Origin: Echinicola soli | GTDB taxonomy: Bacteria > Bacteroidota > Bacteroidia > Cytophagales > Cyclobacteriaceae | DNA: 64,000 bases | Reading direction: 5' to 3' | Assembly: GCF_006575665.1 (NCBI RefSeq) | Contig: NZ_CP041253.1 | Coordinates: forward strand, 4,439,001-4,503,000 | Part shown: positions 43,701 through 53,288 of the stretch, piece by piece | How positions within the stretch are numbered: position 1 is the first letter of the stretch | Layout: each line of letters begins with the position of its first letter | Notes under the pieces: model-generated | The model's input: only the letters and a program-made list of their open reading frames with translations | Database searches by the model: none | What the model was told of the DNA's origin: nothing | Made by a program: the position numbers and the translations under genes

Positions 43701-45035
43701 TTAGTTGATTTCAATATTTCCCAATGCTCTGTCCAGATCGATCTTGCTGGACATTAAATTGTACATGGCATTGAAGTGGCTCAATTGAGCTGTCCTCAAT
43801 TCTGTCTCTGCTACGATCAGGTCTACATAAGCCTTGATGCCTTCATCATATTGCAGTTTGATGATGTTGTATACTTCCTCTGCCAGTACCATGTTCTCCT
43901 TGATTGTTCTCCATTCATATAGATCACTCTTGTAGTTGGCGAGCGCTGTCCTATATTCTGTATTGATCTGCTTCTCCAGGTTTTTCTTTTCCACCGAAAC
44001 CTTCTCTTGCTGCAATTCAGCAATCTTGATATCCTGATGACGCTTTCCTCCTTGGAAAATCGGAAGGGAAAGGGTCAGCCCCAGGCCAGATGTCGGATAG
44101 CTCCTGTCATATAAATGGGAGAACGAATTATTAAAATAAAGCCAGTTGTAATTGTAATTGGCCGTAAGCGTGGGCAGGTAGGCCCACTTTTGGTAGCCAG
44201 TATTCAGCTGGGCAAGGCTCTCCTCCGTCTGGATCTGCTGGAATTCTATCCTGTCCTCAGGGAGCATTACCTGCGTGGTATCCGCAAATGCCCTTTCTTC
44301 CATCGCTTCATAATTATAGTCCAGCGACAAAGAAGCATCGGTCGGGTATCCCATCAGTTGTTTCAGATATGCCAGCTTAGCTTCTACACTTTCATCCGCC
44401 CTGCGCTTATTGCTGCGCGTATTGGAGAGCGTAATGGCCGCTCGCTGATAGTCCGTCTTATCTACAAGCCCTGACTCATAACGGCTCTTGGCATCATTAT
44501 ACTGTTTCTGCAGTCGCATCAGGTTTTCATCGATGATTTTTAGCTGCTCATAGGTTAGTAGTACATCATAAAACGCCTTGCTGACATCCACAACTGTAGC
44601 TATCTCGACATTGGTTTTATTTTGATCCCACTGTTGCTTGATGTACTTGGAAGTTCTCCCTGCAAATATCTGATCCCTGTTGATCAGGTTTTGATCCACT
44701 TGAAGGGAAATCGAGGAATTATAGTTTTGACCAAACGTGATCAGCTGGTCACCGATAATCTGCTGTTGCAACTTGATGTTTTTGGTTCCTGCGGCAGAAG
44801 CTGATATCTGCGGAAACCAGCCGGAGAGACTAGATTTTATCTCTCGGTCTCCAATCCGCTCATCCAGAAAAGCCTGCTGCATTGCAGGACCATTATCCAG
44901 CGCGTATTGTATACACTGATCCAGTGTCAGCTCCAACTGCCCCCGGTTTCCCACGGCCTCCTGTCCATACAGAAAACCGGGCAAAAACAAGTACCCTGCC
45001 ATAAGCCATAAGAGTACACGATTTCTCATTTTCAT
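43701..45035 (-). CDS. TolC-family outer-membrane efflux channel
   Basis: A 444-residue outer-membrane factor starting at the ATG at 45035, with a signal peptide ending FLYGQ. Two structural repeats are seen. The first covers about residues 30-210, with LTLDQCIQYALDNGPAMQQA and long helices. The second covers about 230-430, with LPTLTANYNYNWLYFN, LGLTLSLPIFQGGKR and a final helix LRTAQLSHFNAMYNLMSSKIDLDRALG. It forms the trimeric exit duct for the pump encoded by the next two genes. An upstream in-frame ATG at 45056 would only add MFSINNF. Confidence 0.94.
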   Translation of the reverse strand: MKMRNRVLLWLMAGYLFLPGFLYGQEAVGNRGQLELTLDQCIQYALDNGPAMQQAFLDERIGDREIKSSLSGWFPQISASAAGTKNIKLQQQIIGDQLITFGQNYNSSISLQVDQNLINRDQIFAGRTSKYIKQQWDQNKTNVEIATVVDVSKAFYDVLLTYEQLKIIDENLMRLQKQYNDAKSRYESGLVDKTDYQRAAITLSNTRSNKRRADESVEAKLAYLKQLMGYPTDASLSLDYNYEAMEERAFADTTQVMLPEDRIEFQQIQTEESLAQLNTGYQKWAYLPTLTANYNYNWLYFNNSFSHLYDRSYPTSGLGLTLSLPIFQGGKRHQDIKIAELQQEKVSVEKKNLEKQINTEYRTALANYKSDLYEWRTIKENMVLAEEVYNIIKLQYDEGIKAYVDLIVAETELRTAQLSHFNAMYNLMSSKIDLDRALGNIEIN

Positions 45036-45140
45036 AAAATTATTGATTGAAAACACTTAATTAAACACCTATTTATTTATACTTATCCTAAACTGGCACA
45101 CGAATATTTGGACTAATCACTATGCAATTAAAAAAAGCGA

Positions 45141-45713
45141 CTACAATTGTCTTTTGATACCATCCCAAACGATCTCAGCAATTTCCCCAAGGTTAATATC
45201 ATCCAGGTTCATTTTTTTATTGTGATGAAGTTCTACTTTGACAGAACTGACAATACTTCCATGCACCATAATGGCCAGAATTTCGGGCCTCGCACTTGTC
45301 CGAAGGGCTCCGCTGCTGATACCACTGTCAAAAAACTTCCGCATCCAGCTATACCAAAGGTTATCTTTTACCTGCATCTGATCCGTAAAGTAAGGGGAAT
45401 TATAAAATTGCTCCAAAAACCGCTGGATTGATGACTCCTTTATGTAAAACCGCTTCATGGTATGCCAAAACTGCATAAACCTGGTTTTAAAATCCAAACC
45501 GGCGTCGTCAGCCTCCTCAGCCACGCATACCAGCTTCCCCACAACATAGTGATATAACTCCATGATCAAATCATCCTTGTTTTTGAAGTGATGATAGATT
45601 GTCCCCGCAGCTACATTTGAATTCTTGGCCACCAAGCTCATCGGACATCCGTGAAATCCATGATCACGGATCAATTCCAACGTAGCCTCAAGTATATTTT
45701 CTCTCTTATCCAT
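45141..45713 (-). CDS. TetR/AcrR-family repressor of the efflux operon
   Basis: A 190-residue one-component regulator. The helix-turn-helix (residues about 8-50) contains MSLVAKNSNVAAGTIYHHFKNKDDLI, a typical TetR DNA-binding segment; the rest is the ligand-binding helical domain. It heads the tolC-adaptor-permease series on the same strand, and a palindrome GAATG-AA-CATTC lies 20 bases upstream of its start, so autorepression of the whole operon relieved by a pump substrate is likely. This regulatory model is inferred from family behaviour and position. Confidence 0.93.
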   Translation of the reverse strand: MDKRENILEATLELIRDHGFHGCPMSLVAKNSNVAAGTIYHHFKNKDDLIMELYHYVVGKLVCVAEEADDAGLDFKTRFMQFWHTMKRFYIKESSIQRFLEQFYNSPYFTDQMQVKDNLWYSWMRKFFDSGISSGALRTSARPEILAIMVHGSIVSSVKVELHHNKKMNLDDINLGEIAEIVWDGIKRQL

Positions 45714-45732
45714 TTTCTACTTTCACAAAACC

Positions 45733-45744
45733 GAATGAACATTC
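45733..45744. promoter_or_regulatory. candidate TetR operator
   Basis: GAATG-AA-CATTC is a perfect 5-bp palindrome around a 2-base centre, 20 bases before the TetR start codon, where an autoregulatory site would be expected. Short, so chance is possible. Confidence 0.4.
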
Positions 45745-46231
45745 AATCAATTTTGCGAAAGTTTAGTTCACTTTATCTTTACTTTTTTTGTTTTTTTTAA
45801 CTAAGAAACTTAAATGGCTCTTTATCAGATAAAATTATGCCCTCTCCTGCACATCACACTAACCCAAAATTTTAGCTAAGGACAGCTGCTCCAATTACGC
45901 CTACTTATACTATAAAACCCACAACATATCGTAACTATTAAGTAACCATAACCCTCCCTAAAAAAGTAAAGTTCTCATAGTTTAAACAAATGTTTGAATT
46001 GATGATATACGGTTATTTTTATAGATAAACCAATTGATTTTAGGGATTAAATATCAAGGAGAAAATCGATCTATTTTGGCCTAAAAAGAAAAGTTGGGGG
46101 GATAAGCAAAGTTATATTACAAAGGAACGTAGATAGCACTGATTGGGCATATTTTCGCTGATCCTATTTTAAAAAATTACTGGAGTCCGAGAAAACAATC
46201 GTCAAATTGAAAAAAATCAACTGTTTTCACC

Positions 46232-46282
46232 CCCGCATCCCCTAAAGGGGACTTTCTAAAGCTCCCCTTTAGGGGATGCGGG
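46232..46282. repeat. 20-bp perfect inverted repeat
   Basis: 46232-46251 (starting CCCGCATCCCC and ending AAAGGGGA) is the exact reverse complement of 46263-46282, with an 11-base loop. Each arm holds its own smaller palindrome CCCCTAAAGGGG. A partial relative, CCCCCTAAAGGG, is at 59137-59148. This looks like a dispersed element; it is not next to a gene end. Confidence 0.75.
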
Positions 46283-46648
46283 TCATTTTAGGGATTGGAA
46301 TAAAAACCCTCAAATTTCTATTTAAAGACAGTTTTTGATCATATTTTAAATTTAGTCGGACGCCAGTATTTTAAAATTGGAAAAGTACAGTAAAAAAAGC
46401 CCTGAAAGGGTGCTCCATCCATAGCCATAAACAACTCCCGTGGTAAACAGCCAAAAAAGTCACCTTATTATGGTCAACGACTTCACGCTAAAACCCAATC
46501 AAAGCAGATAGGTCATTATTCCAAAATAATCAGCATGCTATAAGCATTCATAAACCCAGATTATTGCTTGGCCGACAAAACACAAAACTATAGAGGCTAA
46601 TTGGGTGAATGTTAATTGTTGTGTTCAACAGTCGAATAGTCAAAAAAA

Positions 46649-46903
46649 TCAGTCAAGGGTAATCATACCTGATTCGAAATTGGTATAATCAATGCATTTA
46701 ATCATCTTAATCAATGTATCTGCAAACTCTTGTTTACAAATAAATATCCCGAAATTGAAGATTTCATGCTGGATAGGATGAATCCTTCTTTCGTCAAATA
46801 ATTGGGACAGATCCGATTTGGATTTTGCCCTGACCAGCAAATGGTCAACATTCGATGGACTATTTACTACTGACAAAAATCCGTTTGTCGAAGTTATTAG
46901 CAT
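46649..46903 (-). CDS. small conserved protein of unknown function
   Basis: An 84-residue soluble protein. The layout N-terminal strand LITSTNGFLSVVNSP, then DHLLVRAKSKSDLSQLF, a middle acid/helix part and the C-terminal IKCIDYTNFES resembles a widespread family of small hypothetical proteins that begin WIFTxxGFFSVV and end DYxNFK. I do not know the function. It stands alone in a long gene-poor stretch, with about 745 bases on its upstream side to tetR and about 400 bases on the other. Confidence 0.65.
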   Translation of the reverse strand: MLITSTNGFLSVVNSPSNVDHLLVRAKSKSDLSQLFDERRIHPIQHEIFNFGIFICKQEFADTLIKMIKCIDYTNFESGMITLD

Positions 46904-47301
46904 ATTTGGCTTTAGTTTAGTAAATATTTAATTTCAACATGATATATATCCATTATCATCAAAAACCAGTCCGAAAACTTATCTTTCAAGCATTAGACCA
47001 CCTTATCGCAAAACAATCAATAAATGAAAGGAATTCTCGTATTATTTAAAATCAAACTCCTTCTTTATTGAAAATCCGTTAATAAAATAAATGTAATCAC
47101 AGAAATCTAAAAACGCAACAGAAACCACCACCATAATTTACTTTTTATCAATTACTTAACACTTAAATCACGCTATATATTTTTACTTAATAAATTATAA
47201 GACAAAAAAAATACCCAAATTCGGGTATTTTTAATTACTTAATTTTGATGTTTACATACATTTTTAATCAAAAATAAAAAACCAGCATAACTAGGAAAAA
47301 T
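46904..47301. other. intergenic after phytase/TonB receptor operon
   Basis: AT-rich, with no gene. It contains the terminator at 47203-47232. Confidence 0.5.
47203..47232 (-). terminator. terminator of phytase-receptor operon
   Basis: The stem AAATACCC/GGGTATTT (47209-47216, 47223-47230) is followed on the minus strand by seven T's. It lies about 70 bases after the receptor stop. Confidence 0.75.
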
Positions 47302-50067
47302 CTAATTAAATAGATCAAATTTCACACCTAAGTTAAATCGGGCATTATAGTACTCCGCTTGCATGGTCCTGGACCTGATTCCTTGATAATATCTAAGCGG
47401 CTGGTTGGTCAGGTTGTTTCCTTCAAAAAACACCCTCCATTTAGGGGTAAAAGCATAGGAAGCATTAATATCCAAAAATGTCTGCCTATCATAATACCTG
47501 TCTTCAAAGGTACTTCCACCCAATTCATCAATATAATCACTCGCATAGTTTAAGGACGCTCGAACGACCAATTTTTGGGTCTCATAGGACAGCGAAGCAT
47601 TAAACATGTTTTGGGCAGTCCCTGGTAGCATCAGGTTTTCCTCTTCCCTTCCCTCGATTCCTGTGGTCTCTGATTTAGTAAAGGTATAGTTCAAGTAAAG
47701 CCCTAAGCCTTTCCAAATTTGCTTCTGAAAAGAAGCCTCCAATCCATAGACATTGGCAGTTCCACCATTTTCCGGCCTGGTATACTCAAGATTATCACCA
47801 AAAACAGGATGGCTGTAATCCAAATCCGTAATGCTATAGATAAATTGGTCAATATCCTTATAAAAACCTCCAATGGAAATCAGGCCCACATTATCATAAT
47901 ACTTCTCCGCCATCAGGTCAACGTTCATGGATGTGGTTGGTTTAAGGTTTGGATTACCAGTGGCCAGCTCATCATCTTCAGCGTTATACTCCGCATATGG
48001 TACCAAATCATAGTAATTTGGACGGGCAATCGTATTGGTCCACGCTAACCTCACGATGGTATTGGCATCCATGTCATATTTAAAATGTACCCCGGGCATG
48101 AAGTTATGGTAGGAATCCCCCGCACGCTCTTGGAAGTATGCTTCTTCCTCCACATCGTACAAATTCCCCGTGTAGGAAATATCTGTATACTCCCATCGAA
48201 CACCAGCTATCGCAGAAAGCTTATCGGTAAACTGATGATCAGCCATAATATAGGCAGCTTGAATGGTTTCATTAGCGGTGTAGTTACCCGGTACAAACTC
48301 CTCGTATATCAGTTCGCCCTCAAACTGTCCCGCATCGGTCAACTGCTGACTGCCCACGAATTCCGGATCCACAAACGTACCAATTTGATATTGGCTGCCT
48401 GGCAGGAAATCTGGATCAGACTGATCCGTATGCGGTACATCGCCTAATGTAGCGCCAAAGGCACCTTCATCCACCGGGCTGTATTGATAGTAATTATTGT
48501 TACGATACTTGTACTTACTTCTGTACCTTCCACCAAACTGTAAGAGGCCTTTATCACTGTAAGGCAACTTAAAATCCAGCTTACCATTCAAATCCTCATC
48601 AAAGGTATATCCGTATTCCTCCGTCAGCTCATCCAATTCCAAACCCAAATTATCCTGGCGATTGATCAGGGCTGCAAAAGGCTTTCTGGGATCCGTGATA
48701 TCTACACGTACGTCCTGTCCCCCTGATCTATAACCAATGTATCGCTCATGTGGACGCTCTTCTGAAGCTTTGGCATAGGTCACCGACCAGTCCATTTTTA
48801 GGCTATTGAAGAGGTGATCACCACCAAGTGTGAAATTCTGCACCCGCTGATCTTCCAATCGCTTATTATTTATCCGGTCAGAACCAAGTCCGCCTTTGGT
48901 TTGGTACTCCACCCTTCCGACGGTATTGAAAACACCCGGACTCACTTCTTCAAAGTTCCCGCCGTCAAATGCTTCGTCCAGCTCATCCACCTTCATCGCA
49001 AATCGGTTTTCCCAATCATCGCGGTGATTGTACATCGAGGAAAACATCAGGGTGTGGTTAGGAGTGAGATCATAGTCCAAAGACAATGAAACTGATCTCC
49101 TTACCCGCTGCACAAGATATTTACGCACTTCCATTTCTTCCAGTGCGATGCCATTATCAGACTCATACCAAACTGCCTCCACATCATCCGAACCAAAATT
49201 GTGGTTATTGTACGAAGCGGATAAAATCACGCCTAATTTATCGTCCAGTAGCCTATCGCCCAAAATCATCGAACCAGTCCAGATCGGCTTTTCCGATAGG
49301 AGGTTTAAGCCAGTGGCGGCCGTTCCTGATATTCGAAGGCCATTAGGAGCTTTTCTTGTTACCAAATTCACAGAACCACCAATAGCATCTGCATCCATAC
49401 TCGGAAGGACCGCCTTGTTCACTTCAATGGTCTGGATCATATCCGAAGGAATCAGGTCCATCTGCACCCTTCTGTTGTCCCCTTCAGCGGACGGGATCCG
49501 TTCACCGTTTAAGGTCACCGAATTTAACTGGGGAGCCATCCCACGGATAATGATATCACGGGCTTCCCCTTGATCATTTTGCATCGTGATACCTGGTACA
49601 CGCTTTAGCGCATCCCCGATATTGGCATCAGGAAATCGACCGATCTGGTCAGAAGACACAATATTGGTGATATTAGCATTATTTTTTTGTTGGTTCAGTG
49701 CTTTCGCTTGCCCTTTTAGACGGTCACCAAGTACCACAAATTCCGCACTTTCCACATAACCTGGGGTCAACTGAAACGAAGTTTCGGAAACAACGCCCTG
49801 TTTGACAGTGACTTTTTTCGCATCTCCCTCATAGCCCAGGTAGCTTACCGTCACCTCGTACTCTCCATGAGGAAGGCCTACCAATAAGAAATCTCCAGAC
49901 TGATCCGTTATGGTCGCTTTATTCAAAGCAGTAACCATCACACTGGCACCTGGCAAAGAAAGGTTCTGGTTATCAATCACCCTTCCTTTGATCACTCCCT
50001 GAGCTTTTGCTACATCCACAGAAAAGTAGGCGACCAATAAGAATATAAAAGCTAAATATTTTTTCAT
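47302..50067 (-). CDS. TonB-dependent receptor linked to phytase
   Basis: A 921-residue outer-membrane receptor starting at the ATG at 50067, which is the start of the signal peptide (MKKYLAFIFLLVAYF, ending AKAQ); the frame extends upstream but without a gene-like sequence. A CarboxypepD_reg-like domain follows (GVIKGRVIDNQNLSLPGAS to about residue 95). Then come the plug (NIGDALKRVPGITMQNDQGEARD, LNSVTLNGERIPS) and a 22-strand barrel ending in YNARFNLGVKFDLF. It is not a SusC-class protein (no SusD partner). It is 29 bases downstream of a beta-propeller phytase gene, so the likely cargo is a phytate breakdown product or phytate itself. Confidence 0.92.
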   Translation of the reverse strand: MKKYLAFIFLLVAYFSVDVAKAQGVIKGRVIDNQNLSLPGASVMVTALNKATITDQSGDFLLVGLPHGEYEVTVSYLGYEGDAKKVTVKQGVVSETSFQLTPGYVESAEFVVLGDRLKGQAKALNQQKNNANITNIVSSDQIGRFPDANIGDALKRVPGITMQNDQGEARDIIIRGMAPQLNSVTLNGERIPSAEGDNRRVQMDLIPSDMIQTIEVNKAVLPSMDADAIGGSVNLVTRKAPNGLRISGTAATGLNLLSEKPIWTGSMILGDRLLDDKLGVILSASYNNHNFGSDDVEAVWYESDNGIALEEMEVRKYLVQRVRRSVSLSLDYDLTPNHTLMFSSMYNHRDDWENRFAMKVDELDEAFDGGNFEEVSPGVFNTVGRVEYQTKGGLGSDRINNKRLEDQRVQNFTLGGDHLFNSLKMDWSVTYAKASEERPHERYIGYRSGGQDVRVDITDPRKPFAALINRQDNLGLELDELTEEYGYTFDEDLNGKLDFKLPYSDKGLLQFGGRYRSKYKYRNNNYYQYSPVDEGAFGATLGDVPHTDQSDPDFLPGSQYQIGTFVDPEFVGSQQLTDAGQFEGELIYEEFVPGNYTANETIQAAYIMADHQFTDKLSAIAGVRWEYTDISYTGNLYDVEEEAYFQERAGDSYHNFMPGVHFKYDMDANTIVRLAWTNTIARPNYYDLVPYAEYNAEDDELATGNPNLKPTTSMNVDLMAEKYYDNVGLISIGGFYKDIDQFIYSITDLDYSHPVFGDNLEYTRPENGGTANVYGLEASFQKQIWKGLGLYLNYTFTKSETTGIEGREEENLMLPGTAQNMFNASLSYETQKLVVRASLNYASDYIDELGGSTFEDRYYDRQTFLDINASYAFTPKWRVFFEGNNLTNQPLRYYQGIRSRTMQAEYYNARFNLGVKFDLFN

Positions 50068-50096
50068 TTGGTAGTTTGTTTGTTTTGGTTGTTTCA

Positions 50097-51194
50097 TTAT
50101 TGGATGATATTCAAAGTATCTCCAGCCATATCCTCCCACTTGTACAAGTGAAAAGTCCTATCGTCGGACATGGCCACAAAAAGCCCCTTCTTAAATGTCT
50201 CGTTCAGCGGCACACTAACCACCTCAGAGCCATCGCTGTTTACCGCACTCACCTTCACGATCGTAATCAACTCGTGCTGGTGCGGATTACCTTCAGTGCC
50301 TTCTCTGGGAAACACCTGAAATTGATTGGCTTCCTGATCGGATACCAGAACATAACCGGTACGGTCATCCAGTTTATAAATGCTGATTCCCTCGTGGTCT
50401 TTGGTAAACCCTTGCTGGGCAAAAAATGCCAACTCCTCGTTTCCTTTTTCTGGGTCGGCATAGTATTTTCTAACACCTACACCTTCATCAGAATAGTACA
50501 CATACCCCAATTCATTATCTACTGCAATGGCTTCTATTTCCTTTTCCCCACTAAACTGGCCAAATTTCCGTACGAGCTCCAGTTTCACCTGGACTCCATC
50601 AGGAATGATCTCATACTGCCATAGGTAAGTACCATCCTGTGGGCCGTTTTTACGACCTGCTATAACGTAGCTTTTACCGTTACGGGGGTTTTGATAAATA
50701 GCCACGCCCATTAAATCCCTAAACTCGGTACCTGTCTCTCCTTCAAAAATCGATATTCCTCCGGGAACTATTTCCTTCATACCTGGAAGACTGTAAAAAC
50801 GAAGCTTGGAAGTCAATCGCTCACCGGTCACGGCAAAATCAACGGTTCCTTTACCAAGCGGCAGATCATAGCCTATATCCACATTATTGGGCCGCTGGAT
50901 ATTCTTTACCACCAGGGAGTCAATAATGCTCCCTTCAAGATCAAAAACATACAGCCCTCCATCCTGATCCTTATCGGTACCAATAATGAGACTGTAGGCA
51001 GGATTTTCCTTATTGATCCAGATAGCAGGATCATCAGAATCGTGTGGCAATGTGTCGGTAGCATAGGTCGCCTTAAGCGGTCTGTCCATGCCACTGGAAG
51101 CAATTGTAGAAGTGCTTTCCTTCGGAGTATCACAGGCGTACATAAAAGCCCCTCCCATGATTAAAAATGCAATGTTTCGTAAATTGTAGCTCAT
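50097..51194 (-). CDS. beta-propeller 3-phytase lipoprotein
   Basis: A 365-residue lipoprotein (lipobox FMYAC, C21) of the beta-propeller (BPP) phytase family, a calcium-dependent six-bladed propeller that removes phosphates from inositol hexakisphosphate. Family motifs: DTLPHDSDDPAIWINKEN near residue 47, GTDKDQDGGLYVFDLEG near 72, RPNNVDIGYD near 100, and EIEAIAVDNELGYVYYSDEG near 217. A KDHEGISIY block near 265 and VSDQEANQFQVF follow. The lipid anchor places it at the cell envelope. It is the first gene of an operon with the TonB receptor. Confidence 0.92.
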   Translation of the reverse strand: MSYNLRNIAFLIMGGAFMYACDTPKESTSTIASSGMDRPLKATYATDTLPHDSDDPAIWINKENPAYSLIIGTDKDQDGGLYVFDLEGSIIDSLVVKNIQRPNNVDIGYDLPLGKGTVDFAVTGERLTSKLRFYSLPGMKEIVPGGISIFEGETGTEFRDLMGVAIYQNPRNGKSYVIAGRKNGPQDGTYLWQYEIIPDGVQVKLELVRKFGQFSGEKEIEAIAVDNELGYVYYSDEGVGVRKYYADPEKGNEELAFFAQQGFTKDHEGISIYKLDDRTGYVLVSDQEANQFQVFPREGTEGNPHQHELITIVKVSAVNSDGSEVVSVPLNETFKKGLFVAMSDDRTFHLYKWEDMAGDTLNIIQ

Positions 51195-51514
51195 CTAATT
51201 TGGTTAACTGTTAAGAACGACAATATTAGTCAGGTTAGATGATAAAGGACTACGCTTTAATATTATTAAAAAGTAAAAACAAAAGCCCCAAACAACACAA
51301 AAAATAAACATTATAAAATACTATAAATCAATACATTAAAACAATAAAAAGTAACAACAAAAGATAATAACTAAATATAAGGAAGATCCTCTCCTACAAC
51401 CATGAAATAAATGTTAACAACTGCTGTAGGATGTTAAAAATTCATTAAAAAAGTAAAAAGGTCCAGAAAAAATCCCTGAACCTTTTTTTTCACCAAGTTT
51501 GACATATTAAAAAA
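51195..51514. other. intergenic upstream of phytase
   Basis: AT-rich, with no gene. No complete promoter or recognisable Pho-box was found. It contains the terminator at 51455-51490. Confidence 0.45.
51455..51490 (-). terminator. terminator after hypothetical gene 51515-51940
   Basis: AAAAAGGT-C-CAG pairs with CTG-A-ACCTTTTT with one mismatch, and is followed by T/A-rich sequence on both sides. It lies 25 bases after the minus-strand gene. Confidence 0.6.
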
Positions 51515-51940
51515 TCAACGAAAAGAATCTTTGAGTGCCCTCAATATTTTTAGAATCGTTTTATCCTTTATTTTTTTCTCCAAATAACCGTGATCCAGAT
51601 GATCGATCTTTATCACGTTTATTAAAATACTCCATAATTTCGTTTCTTCCAGTTGCTCACAAGCTGCCACATTTCGCTCAAGCATTTCCCTTCCCAATAC
51701 ATCCTTTACCGCTGTTGATTTCACTTTTAACAGCCGCTTAATTTCAAAAGCCATATCGTAAAAGTCATAGTAATAATAGGCTGCTTCCGGAGTAAGCTCC
51801 TTGCCTATGATTTTTTCCACCCTGCTGAATTCACTTTCCATTAATGGAATGTAATCCAACACACCGTTAGGTTTTCCGAGGACATCTATTTCAGACATCA
51901 ATATACTACCGGAAAAATCTTGATTCAGCTTCATATCCAT
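51515..51940 (-). CDS. hypothetical protein
   Basis: A 141-residue soluble, mostly helical protein that I do not recognise. Visible features: SEIDVLGKPNGVLDYIPLMESEF at residues 15-38, a tyrosine-rich patch AAYYYYDFYDMAFEIK near 55, and a basic C-terminus (LEKKIKDKTILKILRALKDSFR). It has no signal peptide, membrane segment or known motif. It is a single-gene unit with a terminator 25 bases downstream. Confidence 0.6.
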   Translation of the reverse strand: MDMKLNQDFSGSILMSEIDVLGKPNGVLDYIPLMESEFSRVEKIIGKELTPEAAYYYYDFYDMAFEIKRLLKVKSTAVKDVLGREMLERNVAACEQLEETKLWSILINVIKIDHLDHGYLEKKIKDKTILKILRALKDSFR

Positions 51941-52298
51941 ACCTTATCCAAGTGAAATGAAACATAAAAAACAACCAAGGCTTTGAGTATTTAAAAACAA
52001 CTTAAACTCTGCTCCTTTATGTTGATACTAAGATGAATATTATTTTTTTAACAAACAACAATTTTACGTTTTTAATATAAAAAAATGCTTTTTACATAAT
52101 GTTTTAAATATTTCATATAAATTCTTACTTAAATGCAAACTTTTAAAGTTCCCTGTATTTCTAAGTCAATTTTTCAACAATCATACATGAATAAACACCC
52201 AGTTAAAAGCAAAATTTGTCTCTTTTCTTAACGTAACGGGGATGAGAACTTTGGCTTTTACTATATTAGAAGTTGAAAAAACACCAAACTATAAACCT
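51941..52298. other. intergenic upstream of aldo/keto reductase
   Basis: AT-rich, with no gene. An in-frame ATG at 52242 lies in this stretch but adds residues not seen in the family. Confidence 0.45.
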
Positions 52299-53288
52299 AT
52301 GAACTATCGCCCTGCACCAAGCCGCTATGATAAAATGACTTATCGTCGATGCGGCAAAAGTGGTCTAAAACTCCCTGCCCTTTCGCTGGGTCTTTGGCAT
52401 AACTTCGGCCACGTGGATGTGTTGGAAAATTCCAGAAAATTATTGCAACTCGCTTTTGATGCCGGGATCACCCATTTCGATCTGGCAAATAATTATGGTC
52501 CTCCTCCCGGATCAGCTGAGGAGAATTTCGGGAAAATCCTTAGGGAAGATTTTAGTGGCTTCCGGGACCAAATGGTCATCTCGACCAAAGCTGGGTATTA
52601 CATGTGGGAAGGTCCCTATGGGGAATGGGGGTCAAAAAAATACCTGGTATCCAGTCTCGACCAGAGTTTACAGCGGATGGGATTGGACTATGTGGATATT
52701 TTTTACCACCACCGACCTGATCCCGACACTCCGCTGGAAGAAACCATGGCGGCCCTAGACCATATCGTCCGTCAGGGCAAGGCACTCTATGTTGGCATCT
52801 CCAACTATCAAGCTGACGATGCTGCCAAAGCTATCAGTATTCTCAGGGATTTAGGCACTCCATGCCTCATCCACCAGCCAAAATATTCGATGTTTGAGCG
52901 CTGGGTAGAAGGAGGACTTTTGGATGTACTTGGCAATGAGGGCGTGGGCTGTATTCCTTTTTCTCCCCTTGCCCAGGGAATGCTTACAGACAAGTACCTC
53001 CATGGCGTCCCTGAAGATTCCAGAGCTGCAAAATCCCACGGCTTTCTCCAAAAATCTGCCATCACAGAAGAGACACTGTCCAAGATCAAACAACTAAACG
53101 AGCTCGCCGCAATACGTGGACAAAGCCTCGCTCAAATGGCCCTTTCATGGCTGCTAAAAGATGACCGCATCACGTCTGTTTTGATAGGAGCAAGCAAAAC
53201 CACCCAGTTGGAGGATTCTCTAAAATGCCTTGATAATCTCTCCTTTTCCAACGAGGAACTAAGCAAAATAGAGGGGATTTTAACATAA
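52299..53288 (+). CDS. aldo/keto reductase, YghZ (L-glyceraldehyde 3-phosphate reductase) type
   Basis: A 329-residue NADPH-dependent reductase with a TIM-barrel. The start at 52299 gives MNYRPAPSRYDKMTYRRCG, matching the YghZ N-terminus; the ATG at 52242 would add 19 non-conserved residues. Catalytic tetrad regions are DLANNYGPPPGSAEENFG (D and Y), STKAGYYMW (K) and YHHRPDPDTP (H). IPFSPLAQGMLTDKYLHG and LIGASKTTQLEDSL bind the cofactor. E. coli YghZ reduces L-glyceraldehyde 3-phosphate and methylglyoxal. It is a single-gene unit, convergent with the GH9 locus. Confidence 0.92.
   Translation: MNYRPAPSRYDKMTYRRCGKSGLKLPALSLGLWHNFGHVDVLENSRKLLQLAFDAGITHFDLANNYGPPPGSAEENFGKILREDFSGFRDQMVISTKAGYYMWEGPYGEWGSKKYLVSSLDQSLQRMGLDYVDIFYHHRPDPDTPLEETMAALDHIVRQGKALYVGISNYQADDAAKAISILRDLGTPCLIHQPKYSMFERWVEGGLLDVLGNEGVGCIPFSPLAQGMLTDKYLHGVPEDSRAAKSHGFLQKSAITEETLSKIKQLNELAAIRGQSLAQMALSWLLKDDRITSVLIGASKTTQLEDSLKCLDNLSFSNEELSKIEGILT

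Larger units (their letters stand above)
45714..46648. other. long intergenic region, 935 bases
   Basis: No open frame above about 60 codons that looks like a gene. It holds the TetR palindrome at 45733-45744 and the 20-bp inverted repeat at 46232-46282. The rest is AT-rich with no further structure that I recognise. Confidence 0.5.
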
